This document shows, in pieces, positions 34,864 through 44,816 of a stretch of 57,825 bases of DNA. Source of the DNA: an uncultured Alphaproteobacteria bacterium (lineage in GTDB: Bacteria; Pseudomonadota; Alphaproteobacteria; Methylaequorales; Methylaequoraceae). Under the pieces are notes generated by a model. It ran no database searches. It was given only the letters and a program-made list of their open reading frames with translations, and was not told the origin of the DNA. A program made the translations under genes and the position numbers. Numbering within the stretch: the stretch's first letter is position 1; each line of letters starts with the position of its first letter. The stretch lies in NCBI GenBank assembly GCA_902595755.1, contig CACJRF010000011.1:1-57825 (forward strand). The letters run 5' to 3'.

Positions 34864-35842
34864 TCAGTTTGAAAATTTGAGTCTCAATTCTTTTTAAATT
34901 AATATTTATTTCATCTAAAATTTTAGCTGCATCTAGAATTTTAATTATTTCACTGTCATCAACCCCAAGTGATTCAAGTTCAATTATGAAATTTTTAAGA
35001 TCTCCTAACACTAAGTAATCCTTAGACTTTTTTAAAGTATTAATAATCCAACCATTATTTAAAGAAATCCTCTCTATTTTTCTTTCATCTAATTTTGTAA
35101 TTTTAAATGTTGATGAAAAAATATTTTTTATATAGTTGGAAAAATCTTCCATCGAGTTAAAAACTTTATCTACGTCGTAATTTTTTTCATATTCTAACTT
35201 TTTAGCAAAAGATTCTAAATCAGTATCATAGCTAGAAATCTTATAATTTAATTTTTTATTTATCGCTTTGACATCAATCACATCCCCGGGTTGAAATCTT
35301 TGGAAATAATTGAGCGCTAATTGCAACTCATCTAAATCCGAAAAAGTTTGAAATAATTTATTTAATTCTCTTTTAAATTCTTTATTGTTAAAAAAATTAT
35401 GCTTGAACTTTTCAAAAGTAAAATAGACCTCATAATTGTTAATATTTGTATTATTGCTGTTACTTAATGGAAAAGATTTAATTTCCTTTAATCCTTTTTT
35501 AATTTGTGTGTTCTCACTTTGAATTCTTAACAAATTGTTTTCTACTTGTTCAATTTTTTGTAAATAACTTTTTAATTCTTTTTCAAGCTCTAAGATTTTT
35601 TTATTATTGTTGTTTATTTCTTCTTCCTTTTTATTAACCTCAAACATTTCATTTTTTGATTCTATAAAATCTAAATTTTTGAACATTTTATTCTTAAGAA
35701 TAAAACCAAAAGCTACTCCAATTATAAGAAAAAATAGAAATAACAATATATTTCTAAGATAATTGGACTTTTTTTTGTAATCACTATCTTTTAAATCAAT
35801 ATACTCACCTTGCTGAGGAGATTCTTTTTTATTTTTATCCAA
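34835..35842 (-). CDS. mitofilin/Mic60-family membrane protein
   Basis: This 335-residue protein has a charged cytoplasmic head, one helix (about 30-49), a coiled coil (about 65-120, rich in E/K/N/Q) and a helical C-terminal domain with LNYFQRFQPGDVIDV and a signature-like end. This is the architecture of alphaproteobacterial Mic60, relative of the mitochondrial cristae-junction protein. Its place between hemD and hemY is the usual alphaproteobacterial one. Overlaps of 8 and 29 bases tie the operon together. Confidence 0.85.
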   Translation of the reverse strand: MDKNKKESPQQGEYIDLKDSDYKKKSNYLRNILLFLFFLIIGVAFGFILKNKMFKNLDFIESKNEMFEVNKKEEEINNNNKKILELEKELKSYLQKIEQVENNLLRIQSENTQIKKGLKEIKSFPLSNSNNTNINNYEVYFTFEKFKHNFFNNKEFKRELNKLFQTFSDLDELQLALNYFQRFQPGDVIDVKAINKKLNYKISSYDTDLESFAKKLEYEKNYDVDKVFNSMEDFSNYIKNIFSSTFKITKLDERKIERISLNNGWIINTLKKSKDYLVLGDLKNFIIELESLGVDDSEIIKILDAAKILDEININLKRIETQIFKLIGKNFDNNY

Positions 35843-36590
35843 CTTCGTACCTGTTTAGCTGAAATTTTTCAATTTCTTGTATCAATGATCTTTCATTAGG
35901 TTTTTTTGAAATGAAGATTTTACTAAATTTCAAACCACTTAGTTCTTTTTTTATTTTTTTACTAAGTATGAATACAAACTTATTTTCGCAATAAGCCTCA
36001 AAGGCAAGTTTTTTTATCTCATATTTAAATGATTGTGCAGTTCTACCTGAGAAAATTATAATCATTCCATTATTACAATTCTTCATAAATTTTTTAAAGA
36101 TAAATTTATTTTTATTACTCTTATTCGAAGCGTAGCATCCAAGTTGAAAATAACAGCATTTTTTATTTTTAAAGAAGTTTTTGAGGTTTTTATTCTCAAC
36201 AATTGAAGTAGGATGGAGAATTTTCATATTATTTTCAAGATAAGGTACAATTTTTTTCTTAAGCTTTTCGGCATCGCCATCAATATTAATAATGTTTTCT
36301 ATTCCAACCTTATTTGCAAACTTTTGCGTACCGCTCCCAATAGTAAATACTAAGTGCCTATCTTTAATGAGATCCTTTTTAAAAAATCTAAGACCGTTCT
36401 TACTCGTAAATAGTATAATATCAAAATTTTCGGAAAAACTTAAATCATACTTAACTTTTTTTACCTCTAAGAGTGGTGCGATAAAAAATTCGAATTCTGA
36501 ACTTATATTTCTCGACATCTCAATTGAGTCTTGTAAAGGTCTGGTTAGAAGAATTGATTTTTTAAACAAGTTTAAGTTGCCTTTTGACAT
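35835..36590 (-). CDS. hemD: uroporphyrinogen-III synthase
   Basis: This 251-residue protein is strongly diverged, as HemD usually is, but retains SILLTRPLQDS at the N-terminus, the ILFTSKNGLRFF segment and a second-domain IIIFSGRTAQSF. It cyclises hydroxymethylbilane to uroporphyrinogen III. It lies between hemC (29-base overlap) and mitofilin (8-base overlap), which makes the assignment firm. Confidence 0.87.
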   Translation of the reverse strand: MSKGNLNLFKKSILLTRPLQDSIEMSRNISSEFEFFIAPLLEVKKVKYDLSFSENFDIILFTSKNGLRFFKKDLIKDRHLVFTIGSGTQKFANKVGIENIINIDGDAEKLKKKIVPYLENNMKILHPTSIVENKNLKNFFKNKKCCYFQLGCYASNKSNKNKFIFKKFMKNCNNGMIIIFSGRTAQSFKYEIKKLAFEAYCENKFVFILSKKIKKELSGLKFSKIFISKKPNERSLIQEIEKFQLNRYEVG

Positions 36591-37491
36591 CTTTTCCTAA
36601 ATTATAGCTTTCATCCATGCAGTTACTAAGAAAAAATTTTTTTTTATCACTAATGAAATTTTGGCCATTCAATGTGGATGCAAAATATCTAAAGTTCATA
36701 ATTTTTTGTTCGCCTTTCTTATCAATCTTTGCGTATGCACCAACAGGTGTTTTACATGAACCATCTAGAGCTTCTAAAAAAGCTCTTTCACAACTTACCT
36801 CAGTAAAAGTATCTTCGTCATTTAGTCTTTTTAAAATTTCTTTAACCCTTAGATTTTTTACGTTTACAACCAAAGCAATTGCACCTTGACCAACTGCTGG
36901 AACCATAAGATTTAAGTCCAAAGAAGAATAGTTTTTTTTAATACCTAGCCTTTCGAGGCCTGACTTTGCCAGAACTATTGCATCGAGCTTACCTTTTTGA
37001 ACTTTACCTACTCTAGAGTCAACATTACCCCGAAGATCTTCAAAAATTAAATCAGGTCTTAATTTAAAAATTTGGTTTTTTCTCCTTATTGATGATGTTC
37101 CAATTATTGAATTTTGTTTCAATTCCATTAAATGTAGATTTTTATTTGAATATAAAACATCTTGGTGTGAACCTCTTTTGAGAATAGAAACAATCTCGAG
37201 TCCATCCGGTAACCTTGTAGGTAAATCCTTCAATGAATGTACCCCAACATCAACCTTATTATCGAGTTGAGCTAGATCTATTTCTTTAGTAAATAATCCT
37301 TTGTTCCCAATCTCATAAATATTTTGACTTAAAAACTTGTCACCAGATGTTTTTATGAACTTTGTTATAAGCTCACTATCTAAATTTTTCTCAAATTTTC
37401 TGTAAAATTTTTCTTTGAATATTTCAACATGCGCTTTAGCTAGCATACTTTCTCTAGAACCGATGATAATTTTTTTTATATTATATTTCAT
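36562..37491 (-). CDS. hemC: porphobilinogen deaminase
   Basis: This 309-residue enzyme polymerises four porphobilinogens to hydroxymethylbilane. Visible motifs include IIGSRESMLAKAHVE, VGVHSLKDLPTRLPDGL, GTSSIRRKNQIF, EDLRGNVDSRVGKV and the dipyrromethane-cofactor cysteine in LDGSCKTPVGAYA. It is the first gene of the hemC-hemD-mic60-hemY operon and divergent from tsaD. Confidence 0.97.
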   Translation of the reverse strand: MKYNIKKIIIGSRESMLAKAHVEIFKEKFYRKFEKNLDSELITKFIKTSGDKFLSQNIYEIGNKGLFTKEIDLAQLDNKVDVGVHSLKDLPTRLPDGLEIVSILKRGSHQDVLYSNKNLHLMELKQNSIIGTSSIRRKNQIFKLRPDLIFEDLRGNVDSRVGKVQKGKLDAIVLAKSGLERLGIKKNYSSLDLNLMVPAVGQGAIALVVNVKNLRVKEILKRLNDEDTFTEVSCERAFLEALDGSCKTPVGAYAKIDKKGEQKIMNFRYFASTLNGQNFISDKKKFFLSNCMDESYNLGKDVKRQLKLV

Positions 37492-37551
37492 TGTTAAGTA
37501 ATTATTTTATTATAATTAACAAATTATGGTAAGAGTTAATTATAGTATAAA
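37492..37551. promoter_or_regulatory. divergent promoter region of hemC and tsaD
   Basis: These 60 bases must hold both promoters. On the plus strand TATAGT at 37541 lies only five bases before the tsaD ATG, with TTAACA at 37516 too far upstream (19-base spacer) for a good -35; tsaD may be nearly leaderless. On the minus strand TATAAT at about 37510-37515 could serve hemC. All matches are weak. Confidence 0.35.
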
Positions 37552-38574
37552 ATGATTGTATTGGGAATTGAAACGAGTTGCGACGAAACTTCTGTATCTA
37601 TCGTCCAAGAAAATAAAGATAGAGGAAAAATTTTGTCAGAAAAAATTTTGTCACAAGTTAAAAAACATCAACCATTTGGAGGAGTTGTTCCGGAGTTAGC
37701 ATCAAGAGAACATAGTGATTCTATAAGCAATTTAACTAGACAAGTATTGAATGAAACAAACCTAAATCTTAATGATATTGATGGGTTTGCCGCAACCACT
37801 GGTCCAGGTTTACTTGGAGGACTGTTAGTTGGATGTAACTATGCAAAAGGTTTATCTATAATCACAAATAAACCATTTCTGTCTATTAACCACCTTCAAG
37901 GCCACGTACTAATTTCAAGAATGAACAAGAAAATTAATTTTCCATTTTTATGTTTATTAGTATCTGGTGGACATTCGTTAATATTGCTGGCGGAGAACTA
38001 TAACAAATTTAAAATACTTGGAGAGTCGATTGACGACGCGGTTGGAGAAGCATTTGACAAAACTTCCAAATTACTTGGTCTTAGTTACCCCGGAGGCCCT
38101 TTAATTGAAAAATTAGCAAAAAAAGCCCAAAGGAGGGAAAAGTTTAATCTTCCGAGACCTCTAATAAATGATAAGACAATGAACTTATCTTTTTCTGGGT
38201 TGAAGACGTCTGTTCGTCGAATAATAGAAAAAAATCTTAGCCAATCAGAAAAAGCCGATTTAGCCGATGAATTTCAAAAAAGTATTACAGAATGTCTTTT
38301 AAAAAAAGTAAATTTAGCTATAGATTCAAGTAAACATTATGAAATTCAAGACTTTGTTCTCTCGGGAGGTGTTGCTTCTAATTCCTTTATTAGGAATCAA
38401 TTTAAAGCATTATGTCTAAAAAAGAATATAAATTTTATTGTACCCGCAAAATCCTTGTGTACTGATAATGCAACAATGATAGCTTGGGCAGGTATTGAAA
38501 AACTTAGAAATCAAAAAAGTGGTGATAGTTTAAATATTCACCCCCAACCAAGGTGGAGCCTAGAATCAATATGA
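37552..38574 (+). CDS. tsaD: tRNA N6-adenosine threonylcarbamoyltransferase TsaD
   Basis: This 340-residue ASKHA-fold enzyme transfers threonylcarbamoyl to A37 of ANN-decoding tRNAs. It shows LGIETSCDETSVSIV, the metal-binding INHLQGHVL histidines, LLVSGGHSLI, LGESIDDAVGEAFDK and VLSGGVASNSFIR. Full length. It overlaps gpsA by four bases, an arrangement common in alphaproteobacteria. Confidence 0.97.
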   Translation: MIVLGIETSCDETSVSIVQENKDRGKILSEKILSQVKKHQPFGGVVPELASREHSDSISNLTRQVLNETNLNLNDIDGFAATTGPGLLGGLLVGCNYAKGLSIITNKPFLSINHLQGHVLISRMNKKINFPFLCLLVSGGHSLILLAENYNKFKILGESIDDAVGEAFDKTSKLLGLSYPGGPLIEKLAKKAQRREKFNLPRPLINDKTMNLSFSGLKTSVRRIIEKNLSQSEKADLADEFQKSITECLLKKVNLAIDSSKHYEIQDFVLSGGVASNSFIRNQFKALCLKKNINFIVPAKSLCTDNATMIAWAGIEKLRNQKSGDSLNIHPQPRWSLESI

Positions 38575-39509
38575 AAAGCGTAAGTATTCTTGGATCGGGA
38601 AGTTGGGCATTAGCATTAAGTAAAATACTTAAGCCAACCAAATTGATAGTTAAATGTAGGAATATCGAAAAAGTTAAAACAAAATTTAAATCACATCATA
38701 TCCTTTTAACTGACAATTTTGAGAAAATTATTCAGACTAAAACAATTTTTATTGCCATACCATCTCAATCAGTTAGACAAAATTTACTGGATTTGAGGCT
38801 ATCTGAAAAGTCAAAAAAAGAAAAAAAAATATTTATTATTTGTTCAAAAGGAGTGGAACGAAAGACCTTAAAACTTATGAGTGAAGTTGTTTCTGAAATA
38901 TTTCCAAACTCAATGATCTCTGTATTATCAGGTCCAAATTTCTCCTCTGAATTAATAAAAAAAAAACCATCCGCTTCTGTTCTTTCCTCAAAAAATAGAT
39001 CAGTACTTAAAGAAATATCAGATCTAATAATTCAAGAAAAATTTAGAACTTATTTTAATAACGATATAATTGGAACTCAAATTGGAGGGGCGATGAAAAA
39101 CATTATTGCCATAGCTTGTGGTTATATTGCTGGGTGTGGTTTAGGGGAAAATGCAAAAGCTGCTATTATTACAAGAGGTTTATCTGAAATTATTGATTTA
39201 GGAATAAAGATGGGGGCAAAAAGAAATACTTTTTATGGTTTATCTGGTATTGGCGATCTAACTCTCTCATGTTCTTCTTTAAAATCAAGGAATGCTAAGT
39301 TTGGTTATAACTTAGCTAAATCAAAAGATCATCCTCATACAAATATACTTTTAGAAGGGATAGAATCCTGTGAAAGTATTTGCGCTTTGGGAGAAAAATT
39401 AAATGTTGACTTACCAATTTCAAAGTCGGTAAAATCGATTATAAACGGAGGAAATGCTAATAAAATTATTTGTGAATTACTTTCTAGGCCGTTACAATTT
39501 GAAAAATAA
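38571..39509 (+). CDS. gpsA: NAD(P)-dependent glycerol-3-phosphate dehydrogenase
   Basis: This 312-residue enzyme makes sn-glycerol 3-phosphate for phospholipids. Motifs are the Rossmann ILGSGSWALALSK, KGVERKTLKLM, LSGPNFSSELI, the active-site lysine in GGAMKNIIAIACG and GLSGIGDLTLSC. I use the ATG at 38571 overlapping the tsaD stop. Its stop overlaps the YciI start (TAATG). Confidence 0.96.
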   Translation: MKSVSILGSGSWALALSKILKPTKLIVKCRNIEKVKTKFKSHHILLTDNFEKIIQTKTIFIAIPSQSVRQNLLDLRLSEKSKKEKKIFIICSKGVERKTLKLMSEVVSEIFPNSMISVLSGPNFSSELIKKKPSASVLSSKNRSVLKEISDLIIQEKFRTYFNNDIIGTQIGGAMKNIIAIACGYIAGCGLGENAKAAIITRGLSEIIDLGIKMGAKRNTFYGLSGIGDLTLSCSSLKSRNAKFGYNLAKSKDHPHTNILLEGIESCESICALGEKLNVDLPISKSVKSIINGGNANKIICELLSRPLQFEK

Positions 39510-39781
39510 TGTCATATTTTATTACTTGTATAGATAAACCTAATTCTCTTACTAAACGCTTATCTATTAGGGAGCGTCATATTAATTATTTGACAACATT
39601 TAAGTCTAAACTTGTAACAGCTGGGCCACTAATTGGTAAGGATGGTAAACCTTATGGAAGTCTTTTAATTTTAGATTTTAAAGTACTTTCTGAACTTCAA
39701 GATTTTCTAGAAAACGACCCCTATAGTTTAGAGGGTTTGTTTAAGGAAGTAATAATACGTGAATTTAAAAAAGTTTTTTAA
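39509..39781 (+). CDS. YciI family protein
   Basis: This 90-residue ferredoxin-like protein has the family features RERHINYLTTFK (conserved His), AGPLIGKDGKPYGSLLI and FLENDPYSLEGLF (conserved Asp). YciI-like proteins are small putative hydrolases or isomerases with an active-site His/Asp pair. It follows gpsA by direct start-stop overlap, a conserved alphaproteobacterial order, but its substrate is unknown. Confidence 0.9.
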   Translation: MSYFITCIDKPNSLTKRLSIRERHINYLTTFKSKLVTAGPLIGKDGKPYGSLLILDFKVLSELQDFLENDPYSLEGLFKEVIIREFKKVF

Positions 39782-39816
39782 CTTTTCAAATTGAAAAATT
39801 ATATTAGAATTTTGCT

Positions 39817-41733
39817 ATGATCGATATTTATGAAAATAAAATAGATGAATGTTCCTTAACATTTGACGAATATAAAAAACAATACACAGAATCTATTCAA
39901 AATCCTGAAAAGTTTTGGTCCGATAAAGCGAAATCTTTAGATTGGATCACTCCTTTTAAAAAAGTTGTTGATGACAGTTTCAAAGAGAAAGCATTTATTA
40001 GATGGTTTGATGGTGGCTCTTTAAATGTATCTTATAACTGTCTAGATAGACACCTAAAGGATAAAGGTGATAAAGTTGCAATCATTTGGGAGTCAGACGA
40101 TCCAAGTGTTAGTGAAAAAATAACATATAATGAACTCCATAAAAAAGTTTGCAAACTAGCTAATGGTTTGAAGCAACTAGGTGTAAAAAAAGGAGATAGA
40201 ATAACAATATATTTACCAATGATACCAGAAGCGGCTATCTCTATGCTCGCATGCTCACGTATCGGTGCAATTCATTCTGTTGTTTTTGGAGGATTTGCAC
40301 CAGAATCTCTCAAAAATAGGATTGAAGACTGTGAATCTAGTTTTGTTATTACAGCAAATGAGGGGTTAAGAGGGGGGAAAAAAATACCTTTACTTTCGAA
40401 TGTTAAACAAGCTATTGAGGGAAATAATAACATAAAAAAAACAATTGTAGTTAAAAGAACCGATTCTAATTCATATTTCAATAATCAAACAGATATTTGG
40501 TACGAAGACTTAGTTCTCAATCAAGATGAGAAATGTGAAGTTTCAAAGCAAAATTCTGAAGACCCTTTATTCATTTTGTACACATCAGGTTCTACTGGTA
40601 AACCAAAAGGTGTTCTTCACAGCACAGCCGGTTACCTTCTTCATACATCACTTTCTCATAAAGTAGTATTTGATATCAGAGATAATGATGTTTACTGGTG
40701 TACAGCAGATGTTGGTTGGGTCACTGGACACTCTTATATTGTCTATGGTCCTTTATGTAATGGTTCAACAACTTTAATGTTTGAGGGAGTCCCAACATAT
40801 CCTAAAGCTTCAAGATTCTGGGAGGTGATTGATAAATTTAATGTTACAATCTTTTATACAGCTCCTACAGCTATTAGAGCTTTGATGGGCTTGGGAGACG
40901 CTTTCGTAAATTCAACATCTAGAAAAACATTACGAATAATTGGAACTGTCGGAGAACCAATTAATCCTGAAGCTTGGAAGTGGTATTACGAAGTCGTGGG
41001 GAAGGGAAATTGTCCAGTTATTGATACATGGTGGCAAACTGAAACTGGTGGAATACTAATTTCTCCAATCTCAGGTGTAACACCATTAAAACCTGGTTCT
41101 GCAACACTCCCATTTTATGGTGTAAAACCATCGATACTTGATAATGAGGGCAATGAATTGAAAGGCGAATGTGAGGGAAACTTATGTATTGATAATTCTT
41201 GGCCAGGAATGATGAGAACTGTTTATAAAAATCATAAAAGATTTACCGAAACTTACTTCTCGTCATTTAATGGAAAGTATTTTACTGGGGATGGCTGTAA
41301 AAGGGATCAAGATGGCTACTATTGGATAACCGGTAGGGTTGATGATGTCATCAATGTTTCTGGGCATCGCCTAGGAACTGCTGAAGTAGAAAGTGCTTTG
41401 GTTCTTAATACAAAAGTTTCAGAGGCAGCTGTTGTAGGTTATCCTCATGATGTCAAAGGCCAGGGTATCTATGCATATGTAACTTTAATGCAAGGTGAAC
41501 AATATACTGAGGAGTTGAAAAAAGAATTAGTGTCTTGGGTGAGGTCCATTATCGGCCCAATTGCTGCTCCCGATGTTATTCAATGGGCACCTACATTACC
41601 AAAAACGCGTTCTGGAAAGATTATGAGAAGGATACTTAGAAAGGTAGCGTGTAATGAGGAAGATTCTATTGGTGATGTTTCGACTTTAAATGAACCAGAA
41701 GTTGTGGATGAACTTATAAAAAATAGGCTTTGA
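39817..41733 (+). CDS. acs: acetyl-CoA synthetase
   Basis: This 638-residue AMP-forming ligase activates acetate to acetyl-CoA. It shows the P-loop [17 protein letters not shown], the acetate-pocket [45 protein letters not shown] and the C-terminal lysine motif [16 protein letters not shown], a known acetylation site in Acs. The start is 35 bases after YciI. The stop is one base from the convergent sdhAF4 stop. Confidence 0.96.
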   Translation: MIDIYENKIDECSLTFDEYKKQYTESIQNPEKFWSDKAKSLDWITPFKKVVDDSFKEKAFIRWFDGGSLNVSYNCLDRHLKDKGDKVAIIWESDDPSVSEKITYNELHKKVCKLANGLKQLGVKKGDRITIYLPMIPEAAISMLACSRIGAIHSVVFGGFAPESLKNRIEDCESSFVITANEGLRGGKKIPLLSNVKQAIEGNNNIKKTIVVKRTDSNSYFNNQTDIWYEDLVLNQDEKCEVSKQNSEDPLFILYTSGSTGKPKGVLHSTAGYLLHTSLSHKVVFDIRDNDVYWCTADVGWVTGHSYIVYGPLCNGSTTLMFEGVPTYPKASRFWEVIDKFNVTIFYTAPTAIRALMGLGDAFVNSTSRKTLRIIGTVGEPINPEAWKWYYEVVGKGNCPVIDTWWQTETGGILISPISGVTPLKPGSATLPFYGVKPSILDNEGNELKGECEGNLCIDNSWPGMMRTVYKNHKRFTETYFSSFNGKYFTGDGCKRDQDGYYWITGRVDDVINVSGHRLGTAEVESALVLNTKVSEAAVVGYPHDVKGQGIYAYVTLMQGEQYTEELKKELVSWVRSIIGPIAAPDVIQWAPTLPKTRSGKIMRRILRKVACNEEDSIGDVSTLNEPEVVDELIKNRL

Positions 41734-41734
41734 T

Positions 41735-41869
41735 TTAAAAGTCGTAACAAATACCTTTTTTTTCCCAATCGCCGTACCTTGTCGGCTCTAAACCTGAGGG
41801 ACCTCCAACTTCCTTTGGATGCTTTTTTGTTTTTGTTTTAATTTTTTTTTGATTTTGATTTTTAACCAT
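41735..41869 (-). CDS. succinate dehydrogenase assembly factor 4 family (DUF1674), short
   Basis: I translated this 44-codon gene by hand. After a Lys/Gln-rich head it carries KEVGGPSGLEPTRYGDWEKK and ends GICYDF, the DUF1674/SdhAF4 signature (GPEPTRYGDWE...G...DF). Relatives protect flavinated SdhA before complex II assembly. It is shorter than usual; the N-terminus is reduced to a polar tail. It sits back to back with rsmB (41 bases between starts), the usual alphaproteobacterial place. Confidence 0.88.
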   Translation of the reverse strand: MVKNQNQKKIKTKTKKHPKEVGGPSGLEPTRYGDWEKKGICYDF

Positions 41870-41910
41870 TATGTTAATCTAAGTACATTCCAAATTAATG
41901 CAACAGATTA

Positions 41911-43218
41911 TTGACAAATACAAGAGAAATAGCTAGCGAAATACTCCAAAGAATTTATAAAAAACAACATTTGGATAAAATCTGTGAAAATGAACCAAAC
42001 TTCAAAAAGTTAGATCAAAGAGATAAAAATTTTGTAAGATTAACTATATTAGAGACCCTTAGAAGAAATATTCAAATTGATACTATAATAAAAAGGTTTC
42101 TAACTAAACCCTTAGAATATAAAAGAATAAAAATTCAGAATCTTTTAAGAATTTCAATATGTCAGATATTATTCTTGAAAGTTTCTGAATATGCTGTTGT
42201 TAATACAACTGTTGAAATTGCAAAAAAATATAAATTTCATAAATTAGTTAATGCAATTCTAAGAAACGTTTGTAGACAAAAAAAACAACTATTTAATGAG
42301 TTTGGTAATTTATCAAATTTACCAAGTTGGATCTTAAAAGATCTAAAAAAAAATCTTTCACCAACCGAAATCAAACAAATATCAAAAGTAATAGTTGAGG
42401 AACCAGAACTAAATTTAAAAATAAAAAAATCTTATATAAAATTTAAAAATTGGGAAGTTATCATGAACGGAAAATTTATTGAATCCGATATACTGCTTAC
42501 AAAAAATAATGGAAAAATAAATAAACTTCCCTTTTTCGATGAGGGGCTTTGGTGGGTTCAAGGATTATCTTCCTCTCTGCCAGTAAAATGTTTAGATAAC
42601 CTTTTCCCTATCTCACAAAGAAAAGAAAGAAAGATTCTTGAGGTATGTGCCGCGCCAGGTGGTAAGACTGCACAATTAGTTGATTATGGTTTTCAGTCTA
42701 TTTCATTAGATATTTCTGAATATAGAATAAATCAGTTAAAGACAAATTTAGATCGCTTAGATTATAAACCAGAAATTATTTGTACTGATTTTCTAAATTA
42801 TAACCCTGACCAAAAATTTGATGCTATCTTATTAGATGCTCCTTGCTCAGCTTCGGGTTTAATTCAAAAAAAACCAGAAATTCTAGTTATAAACAAACAA
42901 ACAGATTTAAAAAAATTGATGGTTGAGCAAAATAGACTCCTAGAGTATTCAAAAGAATTCGTAAAAAAAGATGGTTATATAATCTACTGTGTCTGTTCTA
43001 TAAATAATTGTGAGGGCTATGAACAAATTAACAAATTTTTAAAAGCTAACAAGAATTTTTCTTCAGTTAATCATGTAGACAGCATTAAAAAATACGGAAG
43101 AATTTTGTCCGATAATATGCTTCAAATATATCCTAAACGATTCAAATTTTCTGATAATATTAATGGATATTTAGATGGATTTTTTATTTCGATATTGAAA
43201 AAAGAAAAAAATAGTTAG
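41911..43218 (+). CDS. rsmB: 16S rRNA m5C methyltransferase RsmB-like
   Basis: This 435-residue protein has an N-terminal NusB-like RNA-binding domain (about 1-130: ILQRIYKKQHLDK, RIKIQNLLRISICQILFL) and a SAM methyltransferase domain with EVCAAPGGKTAQL, LLDAPCSASG and CVCSINNCEGYEQ. Cysteines of the PCSASG and CVCS motifs are the catalytic pair of RsmB-type enzymes. The only in-frame start is a TTG at 41911 (stop codon at 41896); a nearby ATG at 41898 is out of frame. No clear ribosome site. Confidence 0.93.
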   Translation: MTNTREIASEILQRIYKKQHLDKICENEPNFKKLDQRDKNFVRLTILETLRRNIQIDTIIKRFLTKPLEYKRIKIQNLLRISICQILFLKVSEYAVVNTTVEIAKKYKFHKLVNAILRNVCRQKKQLFNEFGNLSNLPSWILKDLKKNLSPTEIKQISKVIVEEPELNLKIKKSYIKFKNWEVIMNGKFIESDILLTKNNGKINKLPFFDEGLWWVQGLSSSLPVKCLDNLFPISQRKERKILEVCAAPGGKTAQLVDYGFQSISLDISEYRINQLKTNLDRLDYKPEIICTDFLNYNPDQKFDAILLDAPCSASGLIQKKPEILVINKQTDLKKLMVEQNRLLEYSKEFVKKDGYIIYCVCSINNCEGYEQINKFLKANKNFSSVNHVDSIKKYGRILSDNMLQIYPKRFKFSDNINGYLDGFFISILKKEKNS

Positions 43219-43223
43219 CTCAA

Positions 43224-44816
43224 ATGATTAAAAATATTAGCAAATACTTATTCTTTAAAAACCCAATTTATCATTTTTATTTATCAAGGCATGCAGATAA
43301 AGGATTTATTCTCAATCCTAACAGTTTGTGGTCTGGGAATAAAAAAAATGGTAATAGAATAATGAATGGATTCCTCAGACATCAAGGAGAATCATTCCCT
43401 ATAAAATATTTCTGGAAGAACAGCGCAAGTGATTCATGGAAGGATTATCTTAATAGCTTTATGTGGATCAGAGACCTAAGAACTATTGGGACAAATAACT
43501 CAAGGATCTTACTAAGAAATTTTATCAAAGAGTGGATCTCCAAAAATAAATATTACTCTGAATCATCTTGGAAGGATGAAATTTTATCAAAAAGAATTTT
43601 TAGTCTGTTGACTAATTTATCTTTTTATTTTGACACAGCAGAAGAGAGTTTTCAAAGATATTTAATTAATTTTATTTATATTCAAACCACTTACTTATTT
43701 TCAAATGTTGAATCAAGGAAAAATAATATATTTTGTCTAAAGGCAAAAATACTTGCTTCTTTGTGTATTAGAGCACTAGAAAATAAAAATTTAAAATTAC
43801 TTAAAGAATTAGACATTCTATTACATGAGGACCTATTAGATGATGGTATGTATTACACTAGATCACCAAGTGAGCATTTTTTTACACTATGTTCTTTAAT
43901 TGATATCAGAAACTTCTTAGGTACTTCAAAAAAAAAAATCCCGCAGAATTTAAATGATAAAATCGAAGATATGATTTCTGTTCTTAAATATTTCAGAATA
44001 GCAGATGGTCAATTAGCAATATTTAATGATCATGTATACATACAATCACAAAAAATTGATAACGTAATCAAAAAAGGAAGAGATAAAACAAATAAAATAC
44101 CACATTTTCTTAATGAGGCCGGGTATCACAGGGTAGCAAAAAATAAACTAGTATTTTTAATGGATTGTGGGCAACCAAACAACTTTAATACTTATGCGGG
44201 TACGCTTTCGTTTGAGTTTTCACATCAAAAAAATAAAATAGTAGTAAATTGTGGCTCTCCATTCATTAATAATAAAAAATGGCATGAAGCTATGAGGTCT
44301 ACAGCTGCCCACAGTACATTAAATTTAGATGAGGTTAATTCCTCTGATATATTTTTTAATAGGCTTAATAATACAAGAAAAGCCAATGTATGGTCAGAAA
44401 AACATGAAGAAAGTGATAACATATGGATCAACTCGGCACATTCTGGATACAAGGATTTATTCGGAATAATTCATAATAGGAAAATTCACATTGACCCTGT
44501 AAAATTAATAATTAGAGGCCAAGACTATTTAGTTAGACCAAAGAAGAATTATACAAGTACAGCAAAAAAATTCTTCATCTTATTTCATATACATCCTGAA
44601 ATTGAACTTAATGTAACCTCAAGTCGAAGAAAAGTTGTGCTTAAACTAAAAAATAATGTTGGATGGGAATTTATTTGCTCAGAACCAATCTTAGAGATTG
44701 GAGATGGTATATACCTTGGGGAGGATAAAAAAGTTCAAAAAAATAACCACATATTAATCAGAGATAATTTGATTCCGAATAAGAAGATCAAATGGTTATT
44801 TAGAATAATTAAATGA
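43224..44816 (+). CDS. heparinase II/III family protein
   Basis: This 530-residue protein has an alpha/alpha-toroid N-terminal half (WKDYLNSFMWIRDLR, SWKDEILSKRIFSLL) and a beta-rich C-terminal half with KNKLVFLMDCGQPNNFNTYA and RSTAAHSTLNLDE, the family's conserved His region. It is a putative polysaccharide lyase; no signal peptide is obvious. It is fixed between rsmB and purH in alphaproteobacteria, but here a polysaccharide module separates it from purH. Its stop is directly adjacent to the convergent tviB-like stop. Confidence 0.88.
   Translation: MIKNISKYLFFKNPIYHFYLSRHADKGFILNPNSLWSGNKKNGNRIMNGFLRHQGESFPIKYFWKNSASDSWKDYLNSFMWIRDLRTIGTNNSRILLRNFIKEWISKNKYYSESSWKDEILSKRIFSLLTNLSFYFDTAEESFQRYLINFIYIQTTYLFSNVESRKNNIFCLKAKILASLCIRALENKNLKLLKELDILLHEDLLDDGMYYTRSPSEHFFTLCSLIDIRNFLGTSKKKIPQNLNDKIEDMISVLKYFRIADGQLAIFNDHVYIQSQKIDNVIKKGRDKTNKIPHFLNEAGYHRVAKNKLVFLMDCGQPNNFNTYAGTLSFEFSHQKNKIVVNCGSPFINNKKWHEAMRSTAAHSTLNLDEVNSSDIFFNRLNNTRKANVWSEKHEESDNIWINSAHSGYKDLFGIIHNRKIHIDPVKLIIRGQDYLVRPKKNYTSTAKKFFILFHIHPEIELNVTSSRRKVVLKLKNNVGWEFICSEPILEIGDGIYLGEDKKVQKNNHILIRDNLIPNKKIKWLFRIIK

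Noticed and set aside
39782-39800. Palindrome TTTTCAAATTGAAAA between YciI and acs as a terminator
   Set aside because: Only a one-base loop would remain and there are no G-C pairs to support a hairpin; it is too weak and lies inside a likely operon.
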